Part shown: positions 10,435 through 17,584 of the stretch, piece after piece
Numbering within the stretch: position 1 is the first letter of the stretch
Layout of the letters: every line of letters begins with the position of its first letter
Source of the DNA: Candidatus Sphingomonas excrementigallinarum
GTDB lineage: Bacteria > Pseudomonadota > Alphaproteobacteria > Sphingomonadales > Sphingomonadaceae
Direction of reading: 5' to 3'
NCBI GenBank assembly: GCA_019112965.1
Contig: DXIH01000095.1
Location: 1 to 46,929 of the forward strand
DNA length: 46,929 nucleotides
Notes under the pieces: generated by a model
Seen by the model: the letters and a program-made list of their open reading frames with translations, nothing else
Databases searched by the model: none
What the model was told of the DNA's origin: nothing
Position numbers and translations under genes: made by a program

Positions 10435-10464
10435 CGGGACACGTTTTTCCGGAAACGTGTCCCG
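10435..10464 (+). terminator. Hairpin terminator after rpsA
   Basis: A perfect 12-bp stem CGGGACACGTTT/AAACGTGTCCCG with a 6-nt loop lies 10 nt after the rpsA stop. Only a short T-run follows, so it could be a terminator or a 3'-end stabiliser. Confidence 0.6.
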
Positions 10465-10571
10465 GTTTCGGCCAAATGGCACCCCTGTGTCGCTTAATCG
10501 TATAATAACAATACTTTCAGCAGCGAGAAACACAGGTTAGGAACGATCCGTCTGAAGCTTGGGACTAGACG

Positions 10572-10859
10572 ATGATCCGTTCGGAACTGGTGCAAAAAAT
10601 CGGTCAGCGTAATCCGGGTCTGAACCCCCGCGAGGTCGAACTGATCGTCACGATTTTCTTCGATGAAATCACCAAGCGACTGGCGGATGACGGTCGTGTC
10701 GAGCTGCGCGGCTTCGGCGCCTTTTCGACCCGCGCGCGCGGTGCCCGTACCGGCCGCAACCCCCGCACCGGCGAAACCGTCGATGTCTGCGCCAAGCGCG
10801 TTCCCTATTTCAAACCCGGCAAGGAAATGCGCGCGCGCCTGAACGTCGACGCGGAGTAA
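10572..10859 (+). CDS. ihfB: Integration host factor subunit beta
   Basis: The beta subunit of the IHF heterodimer that bends DNA at specific sites and organises the nucleoid (95 aa). It starts [10 protein letters not shown] and carries the beta-arm signature GFGAFSTR...[10 protein letters not shown] with the DNA-intercalating proline, followed by [11 protein letters not shown]. The IHF-beta type N-terminus and position after rpsA distinguish it from HU. It is separated from rpsA by a hairpin and a 100-bp gap, so it may have its own promoter. Confidence 0.96.
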   Translation: MIRSELVQKIGQRNPGLNPREVELIVTIFFDEITKRLADDGRVELRGFGAFSTRARGARTGRNPRTGETVDVCAKRVPYFKPGKEMRARLNVDAE

Positions 10860-10919
10860 TCCTATTTCGAACGCGGGGCGGGAGGACGCGGCTATTCCGG
10901 CTTTACGACCGCTCCGCCC

Positions 10920-10946
10920 TTGACCTCCGCGGCATCCTGGTATCTT
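10920..10946 (+). promoter_or_regulatory. Candidate promoter for tRNA-Leu
   Basis: TTGACC (10920-10925), a 15-nt spacer and TATCTT (10941-10946) lie ahead of the tRNA 5' end at 10960. The spacer is short, so this is a moderate match. If correct, transcription starts near 10952. Confidence 0.4.
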
Positions 10947-10955
10947 CGTGGGACC

Positions 10956-12479
10956 GTGCGCGGACGTGGCGAAACCGGTAGACGCTGCCGACTTAAAATC
11001 GGCTTCCTATGGAGTGCGGGTTCGAGTCCCGCCGTCCGCACCATCGCACTGGGTGCCGCGCTCCTGGCGACGACGGCTTGCGAGCGCCACGCCGATCATG
11101 GTGCGGTGGTCGTCAGCACGATCCAATCCGCCCCCTCCCCGACCGGCTCGACGCGCCTGCCCCTAACCGAGAGCGATACGCCACACCGCGTCCTGCGCGA
11201 CGCGCTGGCGCAGGGGTTGGTACGGTTCGATGCCAATGGCCAGATCGAGCAGGGCCTGGCCGAACGCTGGATCGTCATCGACGAGGGCGGCAGCTTCATC
11301 TTCCGCCTGCGGGAGGCCAAATGGAATGACGGCACGCCCGTCACCGCCGAACAGGTCGTGCCGATCCTGCGGCGACTTGTGTCGCCACGCTCGGGCAATC
11401 CCCTGGCCCCCTTCCTGACCGCGATTGACGAAATCGTCGTGATGACGCCGCAGGTGATCGAGATACGCCTGTCGCGACCTCGCCCAGACCTGCTCAAGCT
11501 GTTCGCACAGCCGGAAATGGCGATCGTCGATCGGGGCCGACGCGGCACCGGGCCGTTCCGTATCATCCGGTCGGGACCGCCGCCGCTGCTGCGCCCGATC
11601 CCCGATCCTCGCCGCGCCGAGCCGGAGGACGACGCGACACCCGCGCCGGAAGACGATGTTCGCCTGATCGCCGAGAGCCCGGGGCGCGCCATCCTGCGGT
11701 TTGCGCGTGGCCAGTCGGACCTTCTGCTGGGAGGGCGGTTCGAGACGTGGCCGCTGCTCGACTCGGTGCAAATCAACCAGACGGCGATCCGGGTCGATCC
11801 TGCGGCGGGCTTGTTCGGGCTGAGCATCGTCAACCGCGACGGGTTTCTGGGCGATGCCGCCAATCGGCAGGCGCTGTCGGCCGCCTTCGACCGGGCTGCG
11901 ATGCTGGCGGCGATAGCGCCCAACTGGGATGCGACCGATCGTGTGCTTCCCGATACGCTCGATTCCGATGCGCCCCCACAGATTCCCGGCTGGGCGCTCC
12001 TCAACGTGGATGAGCGGCGCAGCGGTGCGCGGGCGCGTGTCGCCGCCTGGGGCCAGCCCGTTCGGTTGCGTATCGCCTTGCCACAGGGTCCGGGGGCCAA
12101 CCTGCTCTATGGCCAGATCGGTGCGACGCTGCTGGCCGTCGGCATCACGCCGGAGCGGGTGGCGCTCGATGCGCCTGCCGACCTGCGGCTGATCGATGCG
12201 GTCGCCCCCTATGACAGCGCGCGCTGGTATCTCGCCACCGCGTGCGCGCCCTGCGGCGAGGCGGCGATGGCGGCGATCGAGCAGGCGCGGCTTGCGCCCA
12301 CGCTGGCCGGGCGAAGTGCCGCCATCGCGGCGGCGGATGCGGCGGTGAATGCCGACACGCCCTTCATCCCAATCGCGCGCCCCTTGCGCTGGTCGCTCGC
12401 CACCGCACGCCTGCGACAATTCCAGACCAATGCCCGGGCCTGGCATCCATTGAACCGATTGCGCGCCGTCACCAATTGA
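10956..12479 (+). CDS. Peptide-type ABC transporter solute-binding lipoprotein, start unresolved
   Basis: A periplasmic solute-binding protein of the SBP_bac_5 (oligopeptide/nickel) family. From about 11085 the chain shows LRDALAQGLV, WNDGTPVTAEQV and a C-terminal PFIPIARP, all family-like. A lipoprotein export signal is suggested by ALGAALLATTAC (Cys at 11079). The start is odd: between the tRNA 3' end (11043) and the lipobox there is no ATG, GTG or TTG. The only canonical in-frame starts giving a signal peptide are GTG 10956 and TTG 10920, both before or at the tRNA; GTG 11106 would drop the signal. I list GTG 10956 as a placeholder. No permease or ATPase genes are adjacent, so the substrate is unknown. 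Confidence 0.75.
   Translation: MRGRGETGRRCRLKIGFLWSAGSSPAVRTIALGAALLATTACERHADHGAVVVSTIQSAPSPTGSTRLPLTESDTPHRVLRDALAQGLVRFDANGQIEQGLAERWIVIDEGGSFIFRLREAKWNDGTPVTAEQVVPILRRLVSPRSGNPLAPFLTAIDEIVVMTPQVIEIRLSRPRPDLLKLFAQPEMAIVDRGRRGTGPFRIIRSGPPPLLRPIPDPRRAEPEDDATPAPEDDVRLIAESPGRAILRFARGQSDLLLGGRFETWPLLDSVQINQTAIRVDPAAGLFGLSIVNRDGFLGDAANRQALSAAFDRAAMLAAIAPNWDATDRVLPDTLDSDAPPQIPGWALLNVDERRSGARARVAAWGQPVRLRIALPQGPGANLLYGQIGATLLAVGITPERVALDAPADLRLIDAVAPYDSARWYLATACAPCGEAAMAAIEQARLAPTLAGRSAAIAAADAAVNADTPFIPIARPLRWSLATARLRQFQTNARAWHPLNRLRAVTN
10960..11043 (+). tRNA. tRNA-Leu(TAA)
   Basis: An 84-nt class II tRNA. The acceptor GCGGACG pairs with CGTCCGC, the anticodon loop CTTAAAA reads TAA, a variable arm precedes the T-arm GGTTCGAGTCC, and CCA is encoded. 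The reading frame of the downstream solute-binding protein runs open straight through it. Confidence 0.95.
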
Positions 12480-12484
12480 ACGTC

Positions 12485-12904
12485 ATGGCCAAAGCATCCC
12501 GCATCGATCCCACCACCTTTGACGCGCTGCCGCTGGACAAGGGCATCGCGGCCAGCCGCCAGCGGATCGAGGCCATGGAGCGCCTGTTGGAGCGCGTCGT
12601 CGTGCTGCCCGGCCTCAACCGGCCAATCGGGCTGGACGTGATGTTGGGGCTGGTCCCCATTGTCGGAGACATCGCCGCCGCCGCGCTGGGTAGTTACATC
12701 ATCTGGGAAGCCCGCAATCTGGGCCTGTCGAAATTTCAGATGGCGCGGATGATGGGCAATGTCGGCTTCGATGCGCTGTTGGGCTTCGTGCCGCTGATCG
12801 GCGACGCGGCGGACGTGCTGTTCCGGTCGAACACACGCAATTTGCGGATCATCCGCAAGCATCTCGACAAGCATCACCCCTCCAGCGTGGTGCTGGAGGG
12901 GTAA
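12485..12904 (+). CDS. DUF4112 domain-containing small membrane-associated protein
   Basis: A 139-aa protein of unknown function resembling the DUF4112 family. After a charged N-terminus it has two short hydrophobic repeats of similar pattern, LGLVPIVGDIAAAALGSYII (about 57-76) and LLGFVPLIGDAADVLF (about 99-114). Each contains a P-IGD motif, which is the family signature. It begins 5 nt after the solute-binding gene and is probably cotranscribed. No clear SD is seen. Its last ten codons encode a perfect inverted repeat, which may double as a transcript-end hairpin facing the convergent RNase gene 6 nt away. Confidence 0.8.
   Translation: MAKASRIDPTTFDALPLDKGIAASRQRIEAMERLLERVVVLPGLNRPIGLDVMLGLVPIVGDIAAAALGSYIIWEARNLGLSKFQMARMMGNVGFDALLGFVPLIGDAADVLFRSNTRNLRIIRKHLDKHHPSSVVLEG
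12877..12901. repeat. Perfect hairpin inside the 3' end of the DUF4112 gene
   Basis: CCCCTCCAGC and GCTGGAGGGG form a perfect 10-bp stem with a 5-nt loop, ending just before the stop codon at a convergent gene junction. No T-run follows on either strand. Confidence 0.6.
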
Positions 12905-12910
12905 GCGACC

Positions 12911-13618
12911 TCAGCGGCTGCCGCGCCAGATTTTCAGCGGCGCGTTCGGCGATAGTCCGCCCTGATGCACCGGGCAGCGGGCAGGACGGAATGCCTTGTT
13001 CAGGCAGATCCAGATCTCGTCCAGCCAGCCTTCGCGCGTGGCCGTGACGCGCATCATGTCAGCGGTCATGCCACGGTTCGCGGCGGCAAAGGCCGTCGCC
13101 AGATCACCTGCGGTCAAGGCGTTGCGCCGCGAAAGCCCTTCCATGTCCGGGAAGCGCAAGCCGTAATACAGCGCGTTGGATCGCTGGAAATAGCGCGCCG
13201 GGCTGTACCCGCTCATGCAGGTCCCGTGCTTGGACCATTCATGCTGCATCAGCTGCGCGGAAGGCGTGGCGCAGATGTGGCGGCGCACCACCGCCTGCGG
13301 GATGATCGCGGTCGGGCGGCAATATTGCGGCCAGTCCTTGCCCACGCCATCCGGCCACAGGCCATGCAGCGTGAAGCCGAAGCGATTGGCCCCGCCGCAC
13401 TGGAAGCTGCTGTCCCCCTTCGGGTCGCGGCAATATTGCGGGCTCCAGGTGATCGCCAGCGTATAGCCGCCGATCGGCAGCACACGGGTCGGCTGGCTCT
13501 GGCTGGGCAGATCGGGGCGGATCGACTGCAGACCACTCGGCGCGGTGCATTGCAGCGTCTGGGCCGACAGGACTTCCGGCGCGGCCAGCAGGGCCATGCC
13601 GATCATTGCGTATCTCAT
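12911..13618 (-). CDS. Secreted ribonuclease T2 family protein
   Basis: An endoribonuclease of the T2 family (235 aa), expected in the periplasm or outside. The signal peptide spans about residues 1-19 (MRYAMIGMALLAAPEVLSAQ). The two conserved active-site segments are present: CAS I as FTLHGLWP and CAS II as HEWSKHGTC, providing the catalytic histidines and the Glu-Lys pair. Several cysteines fit disulfides in an exported fold. It is the last gene of a minus-strand run and overlaps the upstream membrane-protein gene by 4 nt, so the two are likely translated together. A nutritional role (RNA scavenging) is the usual idea for bacterial T2 enzymes; that is inference here. Confidence 0.92.
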   Translation of the reverse strand: MRYAMIGMALLAAPEVLSAQTLQCTAPSGLQSIRPDLPSQSQPTRVLPIGGYTLAITWSPQYCRDPKGDSSFQCGGANRFGFTLHGLWPDGVGKDWPQYCRPTAIIPQAVVRRHICATPSAQLMQHEWSKHGTCMSGYSPARYFQRSNALYYGLRFPDMEGLSRRNALTAGDLATAFAAANRGMTADMMRVTATREGWLDEIWICLNKAFRPARCPVHQGGLSPNAPLKIWRGSR

Positions 13619-14010
13619 GCTTCGTTCACCTCCGCCATCGCGCGATACCAGGCCAGGGCGTTGGGACGCATCAGCATCACCACCGTCACCAGCGACGCGG
13701 CGGCCTGCACCGCCGTCAGCACACCGAATACACCCTCGGCGAGTGCGCCCACCGACACCTGATAGAGAAATCCGAGCAGGTTCAGGATGGTCAGCACGAC
13801 CAGCAGCCCCAGCCCGATCCGACTGGCGAACCGCGTGGTCAGCAACGTGCCGAGCAGGAACAGCCCGATCAGCAGGCCATTGGCGATCACCGCGATCGCG
13901 ACACCGGCCTGCGCGACCGTGTCACCCCAGCCGATGACGGCCAGCACCACCAGCAACAGGATGGCGAGGAACGACAGCCGCTCGCCCAATATCACCGACT
14001 TCGGTCGCAC
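13615..14010 (-). CDS. Four-helix integral membrane protein, unknown function
   Basis: I do not recognise a named family. The 131-aa protein has four strongly hydrophobic segments (about 12-28, 34-56, 65-85 and 93-112) and short loops. It ends in a soluble tail WYRAMAEVNEA. The stop overlaps the start of the secreted RNase T2 gene by 4 nt (ATGA), and its own start is 24 nt downstream of nadC, so it sits inside the nad operon. The coupling suggests partnership with the RNase, such as retention, export or protection, but nothing in the sequence proves it. Confidence 0.75.
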   Translation of the reverse strand: MRPKSVILGERLSFLAILLLVVLAVIGWGDTVAQAGVAIAVIANGLLIGLFLLGTLLTTRFASRIGLGLLVVLTILNLLGFLYQVSVGALAEGVFGVLTAVQAAASLVTVVMLMRPNALAWYRAMAEVNEA

Positions 14011-14034
14011 GATCTTCCCCTTACCAAGCCAACC

Positions 14035-14883
14035 TCAGGCGGCGGCGAAATCCAGTCCGATATCGGCCGCAGGCGCCGATTGGGTCAAGCGCCCCACGCT
14101 GACATAGGTCACGCCTGACTCCGCGATCGCGCGGATCGTGTCGAGCCGCACGCCCCCCGATGCCTCGGTCGGCACCCGCCCGGCGACCAAGGCGACACCC
14201 TCGGCCAGTTGCGCTGGGCCCATATTGTCGAGCAGCAAATGGGTCGCCCCCGCCGCCAGCGCCGGTTCGATCTGGTCGAGCGCATCGACCTCGACGATGA
14301 TCCGGGCGATCCCCGCCTCTCGCGCCGCCGTCACCGCCGGGCCGATGCCGCCCGCGACCGCGACATGATTGTCCTTTATCATCGCCGCATCCCACAGGCC
14401 CATGCGATGATTCCGCGCGCCGCCCATGCGGGTGGCGTATTTCTCGATCAGGCGCAGGCCCGGAATGGTCTTGCGCGTGTCGAGCAATGTCGCGCCGGTG
14501 CCCGCGATCGCCGCGACATAGGCAGCCGTCATCGTCGCGATACCCGACAGATGCTGGACGGTGTTGAGCGCCGATCGCTCGGCGGTCAGCATCGCGCGCG
14601 CCTTGCCCGACAGACGCAGCAGCTCGGTGCCCGCCGCAACGCTCGTGCCGTCCTCGACCAGCCGCTCGATCACGACATCCGGGTCGAGACGGCGAAAGAA
14701 CGCATCGGCGATCGGCAGCCCGGCGACGGTGATCGCATCGCGGCTCGCCATGGTGCCGACGAAGCGCGCCTCGGCCGGGATCACGGCGGCCGAGGTGATG
14801 TCGCCGCCCGGTCCCATATCCTCGGCCAGCGTCGTGGTGACGAAAGCGTCGAGGTCGAAGCCGTCTATCGCCCTTTCCGTCAC
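14035..14883 (-). CDS. nadC: Nicotinate-nucleotide pyrophosphorylase (carboxylating)
   Basis: Quinolinate phosphoribosyltransferase (282 aa): converts quinolinate and PRPP to nicotinate mononucleotide, CO2 and pyrophosphate in de novo NAD synthesis. Visible hallmarks are EDMGPGGDITS near the N-terminus, ERSALNTVQHLSGIAT, LDTRKTIPGLR, KYATRMGGARNHRMGL, and IKDNH. The C-terminus has EASGG and the Y-SVGRLTQSAPA-DIGLDF closing motif. The start is GTG at 14883, fixed by a 4-nt GTGA overlap with the nadA stop. The product of nadA is its substrate, so the coupling is functional. No nadB is present in the window. Confidence 0.97.
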   Translation of the reverse strand: MTERAIDGFDLDAFVTTTLAEDMGPGGDITSAAVIPAEARFVGTMASRDAITVAGLPIADAFFRRLDPDVVIERLVEDGTSVAAGTELLRLSGKARAMLTAERSALNTVQHLSGIATMTAAYVAAIAGTGATLLDTRKTIPGLRLIEKYATRMGGARNHRMGLWDAAMIKDNHVAVAGGIGPAVTAAREAGIARIIVEVDALDQIEPALAAGATHLLLDNMGPAQLAEGVALVAGRVPTEASGGVRLDTIRAIAESGVTYVSVGRLTQSAPAADIGLDFAAA

Positions 14884-15866
14884 GGGCGCAGGCCCAGATC
14901 GCCCTTGCCGACCGTCCCGCTGGCGAGCGACAGCATCGCGTCGAGGCTCTTCTTGGCCTGAAGCCGCAGGCCCTCCTCGATCTCGACGCGCGGGGTCAGG
15001 TCGCGCAGCGCGAGATACAACTTCTCCATGGTGTTCAGCGCCATGTACGGACAGATATTGCAGTTGCAGTTGCCGTCCGCGCCCGGCGCACCGATGAAGG
15101 TCTTGCCCGGCATCGCCTTTTGCATCTGATGGATGATGTGCGGCTCGGTCGCGACGATCAGCGTGTCGCCGGGAACGGTCTGCGCGAATTCCAGGATGCC
15201 GCGGGTCGAGCCGACATAATCGGCATGATCCAGGATGACGGCGGGGCATTCGGGGTGCGCGGCGATCGGCGCGTCGGGATGCTGGGCGCGCAGCTTCAGC
15301 AGCTCGGTTTCGCTGAACGCCTCGTGCACGATGCACACGCCCGGCCACAGCAGCATGTCGCGGCCCGTCTTGCGCGCCAGATAGCCGCCCAGATTGCGGT
15401 CGGGGCCGAAGATGATCTTCTGCGCGGGGTCGATCTGCGCCAGTATCTGTTCCGCCGACGACGAGGTGACGATGATGTCGGACAGCGCCTTCACCTCGGT
15501 CGAGCAGTTGATATAGGTCAGCGCGATGTGATCCGGGTGCTGGGCGCGGAACTCGGCGAACTGTTCGGGCGGGCAGCTGTCCTCCAGGCTGCATCCGGCG
15601 GCCATGTCGGGCAGCACGACGATCTTGTCCGGCGACAGGATCTTGGCCGTCTCCGCCATGAAGCGCACGCCGCAAAAGGCGATGACGTCCGCATCGGTCG
15701 CCTGCGCCTTGCGGCTGAGGTCCAGGCTATCGCCGACGAAATCGGCCAGGTCCTGAATCTCGGGCTTCTGATAATAATGGGCGAGGATGACGGCGTTGCG
15801 TTCCTTGCGGAGGCGGTCGATCTCGGCGCGCAGGTCGAGGCCCGTCAGATTCGTCTGGATGGTCAT
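14880..15866 (-). CDS. nadA: Quinolinate synthase A
   Basis: The iron-sulfur enzyme that condenses iminoaspartate with dihydroxyacetone phosphate to give quinolinate (328 aa, cytosolic). AHYYQKPEIQDLADFVGDSL opens the fold. Conserved cysteines for the [4Fe-4S] cluster occur in DMAAGCSLEDSCP, in AAHPECP, and in NCNCNICPYMALN near the C-terminus. I take the start at 15866 (TIQTNL...) because AGGGGGA lies 6 nt upstream; an ATG at 15902 would add an arginine-rich extension. It overlaps nadC and follows the DUF4230 gene by 45 nt. Confidence 0.97.
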   Translation of the reverse strand: MTIQTNLTGLDLRAEIDRLRKERNAVILAHYYQKPEIQDLADFVGDSLDLSRKAQATDADVIAFCGVRFMAETAKILSPDKIVVLPDMAAGCSLEDSCPPEQFAEFRAQHPDHIALTYINCSTEVKALSDIIVTSSSAEQILAQIDPAQKIIFGPDRNLGGYLARKTGRDMLLWPGVCIVHEAFSETELLKLRAQHPDAPIAAHPECPAVILDHADYVGSTRGILEFAQTVPGDTLIVATEPHIIHQMQKAMPGKTFIGAPGADGNCNCNICPYMALNTMEKLYLALRDLTPRVEIEEGLRLQAKKSLDAMLSLASGTVGKGDLGLRP

Positions 15867-15911
15867 GGCATTCCCCCTAGGCGCACGGGCGTGCGCCGAC
15901 AATCGGGCACA

Positions 15912-16652
15912 TCAACCCGTGTTGCGCAGAACCTCTTGAACGGTGCGCGTCGTATCCCAACGCTCGTCATTGGACGGCTCGTCGGAGAAGCGCACCTTGA
16001 CGCTGCCGTCGACGCCCGCCGCGCGGAGCGGCATGGCAAAGCTGCGCTCGACCGCACGCCGGGTCGCATCGCGCGCCAGCTTCATCGGTGCGGGCGCACG
16101 GGCCTGTCGCATCAGTTCGACCTGCCCCGCCGTGCGATTGGCAGCGTCCAGCCGCTGCTCGGCATCGGTGAAGGTGGTCAACAGGCCGCCCGAGCCATAT
16201 TCGCGGATCGCCGACAGATCGACCTGCGGCCCGTCGATCTCGACCGGCGGCAACGTCACCGACAGGACGCGGGTGTTCGCATCCCAACGAACGTCCTGCT
16301 GGCGCAGCTTGCCCAGATCGACCTCGTAGCGGACCATGCCCGGCATGATGAGCGTGCGCTCGGTGGAGAAGCCAAGCTGCGACTGGCGCGAGGTGACGAC
16401 CGCGACATAGCGCGCCGCAAAGGCCGACAGGCGGTTCTGCTCGCGAAGACCGTCCAGGCTGGCGCGTGCGATCGTCGTCGGATCGGGAGTCAGGCGATCC
16501 TCGACATAGCGCTGCACGCCCCACACGACGATCAGCCCGGCCAGGATCAGCAGGACCAGCGCCCCTGCGACCTTCGTCAGGAACAGGCCCACGCCGCCGC
16601 GCGCACGCGGTGGAGGCGGCGTCTCGACCGGAGGCGTCACGCGCTGATCCAT
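15912..16652 (-). CDS. DUF4230 domain-containing membrane-anchored protein
   Basis: A 246-aa protein resembling the DUF4230 family, function unknown. A proline-rich cytosolic N-terminus is followed by one transmembrane helix (about 25-48, FLTKVAGALVLLILAGLIVV) and a large domain expected outside the membrane. Segments LSAFAARYVAVVTS, TLIMPGMVRYEVDL and LSVTLPPVEIDGP are family-like. Its start overlaps the end of the upstream MBL gene by 16 nt, and nadA follows 45 nt later, so it belongs to one transcription unit. It is unrelated by sequence to NAD synthesis. Confidence 0.78.
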   Translation of the reverse strand: MDQRVTPPVETPPPPRARGGVGLFLTKVAGALVLLILAGLIVVWGVQRYVEDRLTPDPTTIARASLDGLREQNRLSAFAARYVAVVTSRQSQLGFSTERTLIMPGMVRYEVDLGKLRQQDVRWDANTRVLSVTLPPVEIDGPQVDLSAIREYGSGGLLTTFTDAEQRLDAANRTAGQVELMRQARAPAPMKLARDATRRAVERSFAMPLRAAGVDGSVKVRFSDEPSNDERWDTTRTVQEVLRNTG

Positions 16653-17497
16653 GATGCTCCTTCCTGACGAACCAACCCTCGGTTTCGCAGATCATAAAGA
16701 TGCGCCAGCACCGATCGTTCCGCAGCCGGAATCAATCCGGGGTTCAACCCGACATACATGCGCGCGGTCATGGCCGTGACGCCAAGCCCCTCCCCTGCCC
16801 TCAGCAGCCGCAATATCTGTCCCTCGCGCTGCTTGCGATGCCCCAGCATCCCGCGCACCAGCCGCTGCGGATTGTCGACCGCATCGCCATGCCCCGGATA
16901 ATAGACCCGGTCGTCGCGCTCCATCAGCTTCTCCAGGCTGGCCATATAGGCCGTCATGTCGCCATCGGGCGGCGAAACGACGCTGGTCGACCAGCCCATG
17001 ACATGATCGCCCGAAAACAGCGCCTTCGTCTCGGGCAGCGCGAAGGCGAGATGGTTCGAGGTATGCCCCGGCGTGGCGATCGCGCTCAGCGTCCACCCGT
17101 CGCCGCCCACCGCATCGCCCTCCGCCAACACCCGGTCGGGGGCATAGTCTCGATCGAACGCCGCATCGGATCGGCCGCCTTCATAATCGGCGGCGAAGGG
17201 GGCCGCGCCGACAATCGGCGCGCCTGTCAGCCGAGCGAGCGGGCGGCTGGCCGGACTATGGTCGCGGTGGTGATGGGTGATGACGATCGCCACCACCGGC
17301 CGCCCGGCGATCGCGCGGGTCAGCGCGTCGAGATGGGCCGGATCGTCCGGTCCCGGATCGATGATCGCCACATCGCGGTCGCCCACGACATAACTCTGCG
17401 TGCCCGTATAGGTGTACGGCGACGGATTGGAAGCGAGCACGCGGGTGACCAGCGGCTCAAGCAGGATCGGAATGCCGGTCGGATGCTCAGCCATCAT
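16637..17497 (-). CDS. MBL-fold metallo-hydrolase (LACTB2-like)
   Basis: A metallo-beta-lactamase-fold hydrolase (286 aa). The metal motif THHHRDHSP appears near residue 75. Further ligands lie in TPGHTSNH, SGDHVMGW and YPGHGDAV. After about residue 215 the chain turns into a winged-helix-like tail (HLYDLRNRGLVRQ), as in LACTB2 endoribonuclease relatives, so hydrolysis of RNA or a small ester are both possible. Two adjacent ATG codons can start it (17497 or 17494). It heads the minus-strand run that continues into DUF4230, nadA and nadC. Confidence 0.88.
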   Translation of the reverse strand: MMAEHPTGIPILLEPLVTRVLASNPSPYTYTGTQSYVVGDRDVAIIDPGPDDPAHLDALTRAIAGRPVVAIVITHHHRDHSPASRPLARLTGAPIVGAAPFAADYEGGRSDAAFDRDYAPDRVLAEGDAVGGDGWTLSAIATPGHTSNHLAFALPETKALFSGDHVMGWSTSVVSPPDGDMTAYMASLEKLMERDDRVYYPGHGDAVDNPQRLVRGMLGHRKQREGQILRLLRAGEGLGVTAMTARMYVGLNPGLIPAAERSVLAHLYDLRNRGLVRQEGASWISA

Positions 17498-17528
17498 CCG
17501 TCATGTGGGCAAGCCGCCGACAAAGAGC

Positions 17529-17557
17529 AACCCCCGTACCCGTTGGACGGGCACGGG
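17529..17557 (-). terminator. Hairpin after the M56 peptidase gene
   Basis: An extended stem CCCCCGT-x-CCCGT / ACGGG-x-ACGGGGG with one mismatch bulge and a 3-nt loop lies 27 nt after the stop of the M56 gene. The downstream T-tract is interrupted, so terminator strength is uncertain. Confidence 0.5.
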
Positions 17558-17584
17558 GGTCGAGGGGGGTAAGTCGTGGCCGGA

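Noticed and set aside
15120..16667. 515-codon plus-strand frame opposite nadA and DUF4230
   Set aside because: It is a shadow of two supported minus-strand genes, with arginine-rich composition and no motif.
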